From assembly GCA_020438905.1 (NCBI GenBank), contig JAGQTQ010000023.1, positions 1-39,408 on the forward strand: DNA of 39,408 nt, written 5' to 3'. A program made the position numbers and the translations under genes. Below are positions 27,426 to 36,489 of this stretch, one piece after another (the first letter of the stretch is position 1; each line of letters opens with the position of its first letter). Under the pieces are notes generated by a model, which saw only the letters and a list, made by a program, of their open reading frames with translations, did not search any database and was not told where the DNA came from. The DNA comes from Mycobacterium sp. (GTDB lineage: Bacteria; Actinomycetota; Actinomycetes; Mycobacteriales; Mycobacteriaceae).

Positions 27426-27502
27426 CGGAGGCGTCGGCGTCCCCGGCCTCGAGTCGGCCTGTCCCTGATGCCGTAAACGACCATTGACCCGGAGGTTGAC
27501 AC

Positions 27503-28750
27503 GTGCGCGGTCGGGCGACACAGAGTGCCATCGCAGTGAGTACGGCTGCCCTTCTCATGCTGGGTTTCACCGGTTGCAGCCAGCCCACCCCCGGCGGCGA
27601 GTCCGGCAAGGGCGGCGAAGCGGCATCTGGGGACGCCTCCGCCCCGGTCGATCTGAAGATCGTCGAGCAGGTGCAGATCGACAAGGACGGCAAAGAGGTC
27701 AAGCCGGAGGCCGGCATCACGCCCGCCGACCCTGTCGGCGACGGCAAAGCCACCTGCGAGCCGGTGAAGATCGCCATGGCCGGAGCCCTCAACGGGCCGG
27801 ACGCCGCGCTGGGCATCAACATCAAGAACGGTGTGCAACTGGCACTGGACAAGCACAACGCCGCCAACCCGGGTTGCCAGATCGAGCTGCGCACCTTCGA
27901 CACCGAGGGCGATCCGCAGAAGGCCACCGCGATCGCTCCGCAGATCGTCGACGACGAGACCATCATCGGTCTGGTCGGTCCGGCGTTCTCCGGGGAGACC
28001 AAGGCCACCGGTGGGGTGTTCGACCAGGCCGGGTTACTCGCCGCCACCGCTTCGGCCACCAATGTGACCCTCTCGGAGCAGGGTTGGCAGACATTCCTGC
28101 GCGGCCTGGCCAATGACGGCGTGCAGGGTCCCTCGGTCGCCAACTACATGAAGAACACCCTCGGGGACAAGAAGGTCTGCGTCGTCGACGACAGCACGGA
28201 CTACGGCATCGGGCTTGCCCAGGTCGTTCGCGAGACGCTCGGTCCCGTCGCCGACGCCAACTGCAACATCTCAGTCAAGAAGGGCGACAAGGACTTTTCG
28301 GCAGCGGTGACTCAGGTCAAGAGCCAGTCGCCGGACTCGGTGTTCTACAGCGGCTACTACGCCGAGGCGGCCCCGTTCGTCCAGCAGCTGCGTGACGCCG
28401 AGTTCAGCGGCCGCTTCGTCAGCGCCGACGGAACCAAGGACCCCGAGTTCGTCAAGCAGGCCGGGTCGTCGTCCAAGGACGCCGTGCTGTCCTGCCCGTG
28501 TGGGCCGGCCAGCCGCGAGTTCGCCGACGAGTACACCAAGAAGTTCGGCCAGGAACCCGGCACGTACAGCACCGAGGGTTATGACCTCGGCACCATCCTG
28601 GCCAAGGGCATCGACTCCGGTGCGGTCACCCGCGAGGCTCTGCTGGACTTCGCCAAGAAGTACGAGGGCCAGGGCGTGGCCCGCAAGTACCAGTGGACCG
28701 ACACCGGCGAGCTCACCACCAACCTGATCTGGATCTACGAAGTCCAGTAA
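27503..28750 (+). CDS. LIV-type ABC transporter substrate-binding lipoprotein, copy 1
   Basis: A type I periplasmic-binding-fold receptor (Peripla_BP_6, leucine/isoleucine/valine type), 415 residues. The signal peptide ends in the lipobox LGFTGC with Cys25. The mature protein shows CEPVKIAMAGALNGPDAALGINIKNGVQLALDKHNA, the DTEGDPQKA motif, GLVGPAFSGETKATGGVFDQAGL (ligand-binding hinge) and KKGDKDFSAAVTQVK. LSCPCGPAS near residue 330 holds a close Cys pair shared with copy 2. GTG 27503 has GGAGGT 6 nt upstream. It is the first gene of the importer cluster. It is about 70% identical by eye to the next receptor from DLKIVEQVQI to the C-terminus. Substrate could be branched-chain amino acids, other amino acids or amides. 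Confidence 0.93.
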   Translation: MRGRATQSAIAVSTAALLMLGFTGCSQPTPGGESGKGGEAASGDASAPVDLKIVEQVQIDKDGKEVKPEAGITPADPVGDGKATCEPVKIAMAGALNGPDAALGINIKNGVQLALDKHNAANPGCQIELRTFDTEGDPQKATAIAPQIVDDETIIGLVGPAFSGETKATGGVFDQAGLLAATASATNVTLSEQGWQTFLRGLANDGVQGPSVANYMKNTLGDKKVCVVDDSTDYGIGLAQVVRETLGPVADANCNISVKKGDKDFSAAVTQVKSQSPDSVFYSGYYAEAAPFVQQLRDAEFSGRFVSADGTKDPEFVKQAGSSSKDAVLSCPCGPASREFADEYTKKFGQEPGTYSTEGYDLGTILAKGIDSGAVTREALLDFAKKYEGQGVARKYQWTDTGELTTNLIWIYEVQ

Positions 28751-28767
28751 CCGGCCCGGCCGGTTGC

Positions 28768-28780
28768 GGCTATGTTCTAT
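28768..28780 (+). promoter_or_regulatory. Duplicated promoter element, copy 2
   Basis: GGCTATGTTCTAT, identical to copy 1 at 27413-27425, in the 95-bp gap between the two receptor genes and 65 nt before the second GTG. It suggests that the second receptor and downstream permease genes have their own promoter as well as read-through. Confidence 0.6.
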
Positions 28781-28845
28781 TGGCTTGCGAGGCGTTCCAC
28801 GGGCTCGCCAGTGATGCCCGACGACTGTTGATCCGGAGGTACGAC

Positions 28846-30063
28846 GTGCCCGATGCGCGGATGTTGAAGACGATCGCGGCCGGCGCCGCCGGTCTCGCGC
28901 TGCTGGGCACGGCCGGATGTGCCGAGCAGTCCAAGCCGGGGGACAATCCGGCGCAGGGCGACCTGAAGATCGTCGAACAGGTCCAGATCAACCCCAACGG
29001 CGAGTCGATCCCAGCGGCGGCCGCCGGCGCCACCCCGGTCAACCCCGCCGGTGACGGCACGGCGAGTTGCCCGCCGCTGTCGCTGGCGATGGCCGGCCCC
29101 CTGACCGGACCGGATGCGCCCTTCGGCGCCAACGTCCGGGACGGCGCACAACTCGCCGTCGACCAGCACAACGCCGCCAACCCCGGCTGCCAGGTTCAGT
29201 TGAAGACCTTCGACACCGAGGGTGATCCGCAGAAGGCGGTTTCGGTCGCGCCGCAGATCGTCGACGACCCGTCCATCATCGGACTCGTCGGCCCGACCTG
29301 GTCGGGGGAGACCAAGGCAACCGGTTCGGTGTTCGACCAGGCCGGCCTGGTGGCACTGACCCCTTCGGCCACCAACGTCGCGCTGTCCGAGCAGGGCTGG
29401 AAGACCTTCTTCCGGGGCTTGTCCAACGACGGCGTCCAGGGGCCGTCGCTGGCCAACTATCTGAAGAACACCCTCGACGTCGGCAACGTGTGCGTTGTCG
29501 ACGACAGCACCGACGCGGGTGTGGGCCAGGCCGGGGCCGTTCGCGACACCCTGGGACCGATCGCCGACACAGCCTGCAACATCTCGATCAAGAAGGGCGA
29601 CAAGGACTTCTCCGCCGCGGTGAGCCAGATCACCGGCCAGTCGCCGGATGCGGTGGTCTTCGCCAGCTATTACACCGAAGGGGCGCTGCTCCTGCAGCAG
29701 CTGCGAGAGGCCGGATACACCGGACTGTTCGCCGGTCCGGACGGCCTCAAAGACCCCCAGTTCGTGAAGGCTGCCGGGGAGTCGGCGAAGGGCGCGGTGC
29801 TGTCGTGCCCCTGTGGCCCGCCGACCGGCGCCTTCGCCGAGGCGTACACCGAGAAATTCGGTCAGGCTCCCGGCACCTACAGCCTCGAGTCCTACGATCT
29901 GGCCACGATCCTGCTCACCGGTATCGACGCCGGCGCCGACAGCCGGCCGGCGCTGCTGGACTTCGTGCGCGGCTACGACGGACAGGGTGTGGCCCGCAAC
30001 TACCAGTGGACCGAGAACGGCGAGCTCACGTCGAACCTCATCTGGATCTACAAGGTTCAATAG
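28846..30063 (+). CDS. LIV-type ABC transporter substrate-binding lipoprotein, copy 2
   Basis: Paralogue of the preceding receptor, 405 residues from GTG 28846 (an ATG at 28861, MLKTIAAG, is possible). Lipobox LLGTAGC with Cys25. Shared blocks with copy 1 include DLKIVEQVQI, the QHNAANPGCQ segment, FDTEGDPQKA, KKGDKDFSAAV and LSCPCGP. Differences cluster after the lipobox and in the likely ligand region (GPTWSGETKATGSVFDQ, VVFASYYTEGALLLQQL), so ligand preference may differ. GGAGGT lies 6 nt upstream of the GTG. The coding sequence ends KVQ-stop, and that end is duplicated just after it. The permease ATG follows after 20 nt, so this copy is the one directly joined to the membrane genes. Confidence 0.93.
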   Translation: MPDARMLKTIAAGAAGLALLGTAGCAEQSKPGDNPAQGDLKIVEQVQINPNGESIPAAAAGATPVNPAGDGTASCPPLSLAMAGPLTGPDAPFGANVRDGAQLAVDQHNAANPGCQVQLKTFDTEGDPQKAVSVAPQIVDDPSIIGLVGPTWSGETKATGSVFDQAGLVALTPSATNVALSEQGWKTFFRGLSNDGVQGPSLANYLKNTLDVGNVCVVDDSTDAGVGQAGAVRDTLGPIADTACNISIKKGDKDFSAAVSQITGQSPDAVVFASYYTEGALLLQQLREAGYTGLFAGPDGLKDPQFVKAAGESAKGAVLSCPCGPPTGAFAEAYTEKFGQAPGTYSLESYDLATILLTGIDAGADSRPALLDFVRGYDGQGVARNYQWTENGELTSNLIWIYKVQ

Positions 30064-30078
30064 TCAAGGTTCAGTAGT
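30051..30078 (+). repeat. 14-nt tandem repeat across the copy-2 receptor stop codon
   Basis: CAAGGTTCAATAGT (30051-30064) is followed directly by CAAGGTTCAGTAGT (30065-30078), one mismatch. Each unit contains a stop (TAG). The second lies in the 20-nt gap before the permease ATG. Confidence 0.85.
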
Positions 30079-30083
30079 CAGCG

Positions 30084-31121
30084 ATGTTTCACGAGTGCGC
30101 CGTTCAGTACGCATGCCTGGCCGGTGACATCGGTTTCAACGTCGAGAACCTACGGGCGGGCTTCTGGCAGCTGACCGTCGACGGGCTGGCGTGGGGGGCC
30201 ATCTACGCGCTGGTGGCGGTGGGCTACACCCTGGTCTTCGGTCTGCTGCGGCTGATCAACTTCGCCCACTCCGAAATCTTCATGCTCGGAATGTTCGGTG
30301 CGTACTTCTGCCTGGACGTCATCCTCGGCTTCACCCCGAGCGGCAACGCCTACAACCGCGGTGTCGCCCTGACACTGCTGTACCTCGGCATCGCGATGGT
30401 CTTCGCCATGATGGTGTCCGGCGCGGCGGCGGTCGGGCTGGAGGCGGTGGCCTACCGGCCGCTGCGGCGGCGCAACGCCCGCCCGCTGACCTTCCTGATC
30501 ACCGCTATCGGCATGTCGTTCGTGCTGCAGGAATTCGTGCACTTCGTGCTGCCCAAGATCATCGACGGCTACGGCGGCAGCAACGCCCAGCAGCCCATCA
30601 TTCTGGTCCAGCCCAAGACCCAGTTCCACATCTTCGGTGCGACGGTCTCCAACATCACGCTGATCATCATCGGTTCCGCGCTGGTGCTGGCCCGGCTCAC
30701 CTACCTCGCCGTGCATCACACGAAATTCGGGCGCGGTATCCGCGCGGTGGCCCAGGATCCGACGACCGCCACCCTGATGGGTGTGTCGAGGGAACGCGTC
30801 ATCATGACGACCTTCCTCATCGGCGGCCTCCTGGCCGGGGCGGCGGCGCTGCTCTACACGCTGCGGGTGCCGCAGGGCATCATCTACTCCGGCGGGTTCC
30901 TGCTCGGCATCAAGGCGTTCTCGGCGGCGGTGCTCGGCGGTATCGGCAACCTGCGCGGCGCACTGCTGGGCGGACTGCTGCTGGGGATCATGGAGAACTA
31001 CGGGCAGGCGGTGTTCGGCACCCAGTGGCGCGACGTCGTCGCCTTCGTCCTGCTGGTACTGGTCCTGCTGATCCGGCCCACCGGGATCCTCGGCGAGAGC
31101 CTCGGGAAGGCCAGGGTATGA
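30084..31121 (+). CDS. livH: LIV-type ABC transporter permease (LivH-like)
   Basis: A 345-residue permease of the BPD_transp_2 family. Membrane helices begin with WGAIYALVAVGYTLVFGLLRLINFAHSEIFMLG, the LivH hallmark. GLEAVAYRPLRRRNARPLTFLITAIGMSF and the EAA-like loop AVAQDPTTATLMGVSRERVIMTTFLIGGLLAGAAALLY follow; the GIKAFSAAVLGGIGNLRGALLGGLLLG end is also typical. ATG 30084 has no Shine-Dalgarno, and the first 15 residues (MFHECAVQYACLAGD) are unusual and Cys-containing, so the start is less sure. It is co-transcribed with the receptor upstream and overlaps livM by four bases. Confidence 0.93.
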   Translation: MFHECAVQYACLAGDIGFNVENLRAGFWQLTVDGLAWGAIYALVAVGYTLVFGLLRLINFAHSEIFMLGMFGAYFCLDVILGFTPSGNAYNRGVALTLLYLGIAMVFAMMVSGAAAVGLEAVAYRPLRRRNARPLTFLITAIGMSFVLQEFVHFVLPKIIDGYGGSNAQQPIILVQPKTQFHIFGATVSNITLIIIGSALVLARLTYLAVHHTKFGRGIRAVAQDPTTATLMGVSRERVIMTTFLIGGLLAGAAALLYTLRVPQGIIYSGGFLLGIKAFSAAVLGGIGNLRGALLGGLLLGIMENYGQAVFGTQWRDVVAFVLLVLVLLIRPTGILGESLGKARV

Positions 31122-32287
31122 GCGCCCACGCGGCCAGTGCGGCGCTCGCGCCCGGCGATGCGCTGCGCCGGTGGTGGGCCGACCTCGGCCGGGTGCAGAA
31201 GTGGGCCTTCGGCGTGCTGGCCTTCGGCGCGCTGGCCCTGCTCCCGCTGTACACCCCGGGGTTCCTGGACACTCCCGGAATCAGCTTCGGCGGGACCATG
31301 GCCCAGTTCGCCATGCTGGCCATCATCGCCATCGGACTCAACGTGGTCGTCGGCCAGGCCGGCCTGCTGGATCTGGGCTACGTCGGCTTCTACGCCGTCG
31401 GCGCCTACAGCGTCGCCCTGCTGACCAGCCCGGACAGCCCGTGGAACCAGGTGGGCCCCGACGGGTTCCTCAGCGAGAAGTGGGCCTGGCTGGCCTGCGT
31501 GCCGATCGCCATGGCCGCCACCGCGCTGGCCGGCCTGATCCTGGGCACCCCGACGCTGCGGCTGCGCGGGGACTACCTGGCCATCGTCACCCTCGGTTTC
31601 GGCGAGATCATCCGGCTGATGGCCGACAACCTCTCCGGGATCACCAATGGTCCGCGGGGCCTGAACGCGGTCGCCTACCCGCGCGTAGGGCAGAGCGAGG
31701 AGCTTCCCGACGGGGTGTTCTCCAGCGGCAATTCCTCCGGTGACGCCAATTACGGCACCTGGTGGTTCTGGCTCGGCCTGATCCTGATCGTCGCGATCCT
31801 GCTGCTGGTCGGCAACCTCGAACGCAGCCGGGTGGGCCGGGCCTGGGTGGCCATCCGGGAGGACGAGGACGCCGCAGAGGTCATGGGCGTCAACACCTTC
31901 CGCTTCAAGCTGTGGGCCTTCGTCATCGGTGCGGCCATCGGTGGGCTGTCCGGGGCGCTGTACGCCGGGCAGGTGCAGTACGTGGCCCCGCCGACGTTCA
32001 ACATCATCAACTCGATGCTGTTCCTCTCGGCGGTGGTCCTCGGCGGCCAGGGCAACAAGCTCGGGGTGATCTTCGGGGCGTTCGTGATCGTCTACCTACC
32101 GAACCGGCTGCTCGGCGTCGAGGTCATGGGCATCAACCTCGGCGACCTGAAGTACCTGTTCTTCGGTCTGGCCCTGGTGGTCCTGATGATCTTCCGGCCG
32201 CAGGGACTGTTCCCGGTGCGTCAGCAACTACTGACCTACGGTAAGTCCGCCCGCCGGTTACTGGGCTCGGCCAAGGCGGATTCATGA
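31118..32287 (+). CDS. livM: LIV-type ABC transporter permease (LivM-like)
   Basis: A 389-residue permease, second membrane subunit of the importer. The conserved N-terminal block is [31 protein letters not shown], then [39 protein letters not shown], and the coupling loop [45 protein letters not shown]. It ends [14 protein letters not shown], as LivM proteins do. A Gly/Ser-rich insert with acidic residues (about 188-210) sits between two helices, presumably outside. ATG 31118 overlaps the livH stop (ATGA); its stop overlaps the livG ATG. Confidence 0.94.
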   Translation: MSAHAASAALAPGDALRRWWADLGRVQKWAFGVLAFGALALLPLYTPGFLDTPGISFGGTMAQFAMLAIIAIGLNVVVGQAGLLDLGYVGFYAVGAYSVALLTSPDSPWNQVGPDGFLSEKWAWLACVPIAMAATALAGLILGTPTLRLRGDYLAIVTLGFGEIIRLMADNLSGITNGPRGLNAVAYPRVGQSEELPDGVFSSGNSSGDANYGTWWFWLGLILIVAILLLVGNLERSRVGRAWVAIREDEDAAEVMGVNTFRFKLWAFVIGAAIGGLSGALYAGQVQYVAPPTFNIINSMLFLSAVVLGGQGNKLGVIFGAFVIVYLPNRLLGVEVMGINLGDLKYLFFGLALVVLMIFRPQGLFPVRQQLLTYGKSARRLLGSAKADS

Positions 32288-33106
32288 CAGAGCCGGTGAT
32301 CGACGAGGAGATGGCCGCCCTGCACCGGCAGATGCGGGCGGCCGAGGGCGAAACCCTCCTGCAGGCAACGGGCCTGACGGTGAAGTTCGGTGGCCTGACC
32401 GCTTTGGACTCGGTGGACTTCGCGATACGCCGCGGGGAGATCCTCGGGCTCATCGGACCCAACGGGGCGGGCAAGACCACCTGCTTCAACGCCATCACCG
32501 GCGTCTACCGGCCCTCCTCCGGAACGGTGGTGTTCGACGGGGAGCAACTGGGCCGGCGCAAGCGCCACCAGATCACCCGGCTGGGTATCGCGCGGACGTT
32601 CCAGAACATCCGGCTGTGGGGCGAGATGACGGCGCTGGAGAACGTGGTGGTCGGCACCGACGCGCGGCACAAGACCTCGGTTCCCGGGGCGTTGGTGCGC
32701 ACCGCGCGCCACCGCCGGGAGGAACGCAGCGCCATCGAGAAGGCCGCCGCCCTTTTGGAGTTCGTCGGCATCGCCCACCGTGGCGAGGAGAAGGCCAAGA
32801 ACCTGCCGTATGGCGATCAGCGGCGTCTGGAGATCGCCCGGGCGCTGGCCACCGAACCCAAGCTGCTGTGCCTGGACGAGCCTGCGGCCGGATTCAACCC
32901 CAGCGAGAAGGCCGCACTCATCGACTTGATCCGCGCGATCCGCGATGACGGGTACACCGTGCTGTTGATCGAGCACGACATGCGGCTGGTGATGGAGGTG
33001 ACCGAGCGGATCGTTGTGCTGGAGTTCGGCCGCAAGATCGCCGACGGACTGCCCGCCGAGATCCGGGAGGATCCCGCCGTGATCGCCGCCTATCTGGGGG
33101 TGCCCG

Positions 33107-33120
<14 letters not shown>
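32284..33120 (+). CDS. livG: LIV-type ABC transporter ATP-binding protein (LivG-like)
   Basis: A 278-residue ABC ATPase. Walker A is GPNGAGKTT, the Q-loop [24 protein letters not shown] is characteristic of LivG, the signature is [21 protein letters not shown] (YGDQRR in place of SGGQ, normal for LivG), Walker B is [13 protein letters not shown] and the switch His is in [13 protein letters not shown]. The first 25 residues before [13 protein letters not shown] are an extension. ATG 32284 overlaps livM by four bases. Its end overlaps livF by 14 nt. Confidence 0.95.
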
Positions 33121-33846
<726 letters not shown>

Positions 33847-33850
<4 letters not shown>

Positions 33851-33872
33851 CCCGGACGGCCTTGCTGGTCAG
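33847..33872. terminator. Weak inverted repeat between livF and the diiron protein gene
   Basis: CTGACC (33847-33852) pairs with GGTCAG (33867-33872) across 14 nt, covering both convergent stop codons. Only six base pairs, so its role as terminator is uncertain. Confidence 0.3.
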
Positions 33873-34969
33873 TCCCGGCCGGCGGCGATGGCCTCGTCCA
33901 CTTCGAGAGCGCGCGTAGCCATCTCGGCGTGCGCCTTGTCGAGCTGTTCGGCTTGGTCCTCGTCGGCCTTCATCAGGGCGTCGATATCGAAGGCGGCCAT
34001 GTCCTGGACACCCATGTCGGTGAACGCCCGCTGCACCTTGGGGCCCCATAGGCCGATGTCCTTGACGATCGGGACGATCCTGCTGAACAGGTGCGAGCGG
34101 AACTGGTTCATCAACGGCGAGTGGTCCACCCATTCGGCGCACTCCTTGACGGGCAGGCCGAGCGTCTCCAGAACCTCCTCGCCACGGAACCGGTCGCGCA
34201 TCAGGTAGCAGGCCTCCACGACGAACTCCTCCCGGTCGTCGCGTTCGGCGTCGGTGAGCGCGGAGTAGTAGTCCTTCAGCGAGATCCGGCCGAAGGCCAC
34301 ATGTCTGGCCTCGTCCTGCATCACGTAGGCGAGCAGTTGTTTGGGAAGCGAGCCCTCCGGCGCCAGATCGCGCTGCACCCCGAAGGCGGCCAGGGCAAGC
34401 CCTTCGATGAGAACCTGCATGCCCAGATACGGCATATCCCAGCGCGAGTCGTTGAGGGTGTCGGCCAGCAGCGCCGACAGGTTGGTGTTGATCGGGTAGA
34501 CGAGCCCCACCTTCTCCTGCAGGAACCGGGAGAACGCCTCGACATGCCGGGCCTCGTCCATGGTCTGGGTGGCCGCGTAAAACTTCGCGTCCATATCGGG
34601 GACGACCTCGACGATCTTGGCGGCGCACACCATCGCCCCCTGCTCGCCGTGCAGGAACTGTGAGAAATTCCAGGCCTGGTTGTGCTGGCGCATCTCTGCG
34701 CGGCGCTTCTCGTCGGCGGACTCCCAAGCCGGGCTGCCGAACAGCGGATGGAACTGGTCGGGCACGCCGATGGGGTTCATCGGGTCGACGTCCAGACTCC
34801 AGTCGATCCGCGATTCGGCATCCCACTGCTTGTCCTTGCCCTTTTGGTATAGGGCGAGGAGGCGGGCCCGGCCCTCGTCGTACTCCCAGGTGAAGCGCGC
34901 ATCACCGACGCTGGGCACCTCCCAGGAATAGGGGTCCGGGATCTCGGTGTACTTGTCCTTCGTGGTCAT
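33869..34969 (-). CDS. Ferritin-like diiron carboxylate protein, uncharacterised
   Basis: A 366-residue all-helical protein with the complete ferritin/RNR-R2-type diiron ligand set: E109 (HGEQGAM), E139 and H142 (MDEARHVE), E189 (LIEGLAL), E220 and H223 (QDEARHVAFG). The spacing E-x29-ExxH, then E-x30-ExxH, is that of an oxygen-activating four-helix bundle, as in R2, AurF-like N-oxygenases and related oxidases. It lacks features of Bfr/ferritin storage proteins and is longer. Substrate unknown. ATG 34969 has a GGGAGG/GCAGGGG purine-rich stretch upstream and a possible CRP-type operator. It follows DUF167, Ltp-like and DUF35 genes on the same strand, suggesting a role in lipid or aromatic metabolism. 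It is absent, as far as I recall, from the same place in M. tuberculosis. Confidence 0.82.
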   Translation of the reverse strand: MTTKDKYTEIPDPYSWEVPSVGDARFTWEYDEGRARLLALYQKGKDKQWDAESRIDWSLDVDPMNPIGVPDQFHPLFGSPAWESADEKRRAEMRQHNQAWNFSQFLHGEQGAMVCAAKIVEVVPDMDAKFYAATQTMDEARHVEAFSRFLQEKVGLVYPINTNLSALLADTLNDSRWDMPYLGMQVLIEGLALAAFGVQRDLAPEGSLPKQLLAYVMQDEARHVAFGRISLKDYYSALTDAERDDREEFVVEACYLMRDRFRGEEVLETLGLPVKECAEWVDHSPLMNQFRSHLFSRIVPIVKDIGLWGPKVQRAFTDMGVQDMAAFDIDALMKADEDQAEQLDKAHAEMATRALEVDEAIAAGRD

Positions 34970-34995
34970 CGCCCCTGCCGCCTCCCGCTCGTCGC

Positions 34996-35011
34996 TGTGA
35001 TGTTCATCACC
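34996..35011. promoter_or_regulatory. CRP/Rv3676-like operator before the diiron protein gene
   Basis: TGTGATGTTCATCACC is TGTGA-N6-TCAC with one outer mismatch; the core GTGATG-tt-CATCAC is a perfect palindrome. It lies 27 nt before the ATG and just downstream of the -10 candidate at 35020-35025, so bound CRP would probably repress. Confidence 0.5.
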
Positions 35012-35019
35012 CTGGAGTC

Positions 35020-35025
35020 ATTATC
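35020..35025 (-). promoter_or_regulatory. Candidate -10 box of the diiron protein gene
   Basis: GATAAT on the reverse strand, close to the -10 consensus, overlapping the stop codon of the DUF167 gene. Transcription would start near 35013 with a leader of about 43 nt. Confidence 0.42.
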
Positions 35026-35260
35026 ACCCCGCGCGGTCCACTCGGAAGCGCTTGACCCGTGACGTCATCCCGGAGACCAGCTGAACGCGACTCTTCGCCA
35101 CCCCGAAGTGCGCGGCCAGCACCCGGGCGACAGCGTCGGTGGCTTTGCCCTCGATCGCCCGCTCGCGGACGTAGATCGTCAACGTCCCGTCGTCGCCGAC
35201 CTCGACCAACGGGCCCTTCTTGCTGCCCGGTTTGACGGTGACGGTGACGAATTCGGTCAT
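35024..35260 (-). CDS. DUF167/UPF0235 family protein
   Basis: A 78-residue protein of the DUF167 (YggU) family, function unknown. The family features are visible: TVTVKPGSKKGPLVEV at the start, LTIYVRERAIEGKATDAVARVLAAHFGVAKSRVQLVSG in the middle, the KA(T/N)xA helix, and the SRVKRFRV end. ATG 35260 is 26 nt after the Ltp-like stop, so it is probably part of that operon. Its stop overlaps the proposed -10 box of the diiron gene. Confidence 0.88.
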   Translation of the reverse strand: MTEFVTVTVKPGSKKGPLVEVGDDGTLTIYVRERAIEGKATDAVARVLAAHFGVAKSRVQLVSGMTSRVKRFRVDRAG

Positions 35261-35286
35261 CGTCGGCCTCAGCGTTTGTTCAACGC

Positions 35287-36489
35287 TCAGCGGGCCACGA
35301 CGACCGACGACCCGTGGCCGAACAGACCCTGATTCGCGGTGATGCCGACTGTGGCGCCCTCGACCTGCCGGCCGCCGGCCTGCCCGCGCAACTGCCAGTT
35401 CAGCTCGCAGACCTGGGCGATGGCCTGGGCCGGGATGGCCTCGCCGAAGCAGGCCAGGCCGCCGGAGGGGTTCACCGGAATCCGGCCGCCGATCGCGGTG
35501 GCCCCGGAGCGCAGCAGTCCCTCGGCCTCGCCCTTCGGGCACAGGCCCAGGTGCTCGTACCAGTCGAGTTCCAGAGCGGTGGACAGGTCGTAGACCTCGG
35601 CCAGGCTCAGGTCCTCCGGCCCGATACCGGCCTCGGCGTAGGCGACGTCGAGGATGTGGTCTTTGAACACCCGGTCGGGGGCCGCGACGACGGCGGTCGA
35701 ATCGGTGGCGATATCGGGCAGCTCCGGCAGGTGCTGGGGATAGTTCGGCGTGGCGCAGGAGACCGCGCGCACCGATGGCACACCCGCGGTCGATCCGAGG
35801 TGTCGCTCGGTGAAGGCCTTGCTGGCCACGATCAGCGCGGCGGCGCCGTCGGAGGTTGCGCAGATGTCCAGCAGTCGCAACGGATCGGACACCACCGGGC
35901 TGGCCAGAACGTCGTCGATCGAGCTCTCCCTGCGGTAGCGGGCGTTGGGGTTGTGCGCGCCGTGGCGGGAGTTCTTCACCTTCACCGCGGCGAAGTCCTC
36001 CGGTGTGGCGCCGCAGAGGTCCATCCGGCGCCGCGCGAGCAGCGCGAAGTACACGGTGTTGGTGGCCCCGATCAGATGGAAGCGCTGCCAGTCCGGATCG
36101 GCGCGGCGCTCCCCGCCCACCGGGGCGAAGAAACCCTTCGGTGTGGTGTCGGCGCCGACCACCAGTGCCACGTCGCACAGCCCGGCCAGGATCTGGGCCC
36201 GCGCCGACTGCAGTGCTTGGGACCCCGAGGCGCACGCCGCGTAGCTGGAGGAGACCGGTATCCCCGTCCAGCCCAGCTTCTGGGCGAAGGTCGCCCCGGC
36301 CACGAAACCCGGGTAGCCGTTGCGGATGGTGTCCGCCCCGGCGACGAACTGGATCTGCCGCCAGTCCAAGCCGGCCTCGCTCAGCGCCGCGCGGGCGGCG
36401 AAGACCCCGTACTCGGTGAAGTCGCGGCCCCACTTGCCCCACGGGTGCATGCCCGCGCCCAGGATGTACACCGGTTCCGGGGCGCTCAC
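35287..36489 (-). CDS. Thiolase-like lipid-transfer protein (Ltp/SCP2-thiolase family)
   Basis: A 400-residue thiolase-fold protein corresponding to Rv1627c. The nucleophile-type Cys86 is present in SSYAACASGSQAL. The C-terminal block is NPSGGLACFGEAIPAQAIAQ, then GITANQGLFGHGSSVVVAR: the second catalytic Cys of true thiolases (CxGGGxG) is replaced by HGSS. This is the pattern of Ltp proteins, some of which (Ltp2) are steroid side-chain retro-aldolases that work with a DUF35 partner. GTG 36489 overlaps the stop of the DUF35 gene by four bases, placing the two as a coupled pair. Substrate unknown; probably an acyl-CoA. Confidence 0.9.
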   Translation of the reverse strand: MSAPEPVYILGAGMHPWGKWGRDFTEYGVFAARAALSEAGLDWRQIQFVAGADTIRNGYPGFVAGATFAQKLGWTGIPVSSSYAACASGSQALQSARAQILAGLCDVALVVGADTTPKGFFAPVGGERRADPDWQRFHLIGATNTVYFALLARRRMDLCGATPEDFAAVKVKNSRHGAHNPNARYRRESSIDDVLASPVVSDPLRLLDICATSDGAAALIVASKAFTERHLGSTAGVPSVRAVSCATPNYPQHLPELPDIATDSTAVVAAPDRVFKDHILDVAYAEAGIGPEDLSLAEVYDLSTALELDWYEHLGLCPKGEAEGLLRSGATAIGGRIPVNPSGGLACFGEAIPAQAIAQVCELNWQLRGQAGGRQVEGATVGITANQGLFGHGSSVVVAR

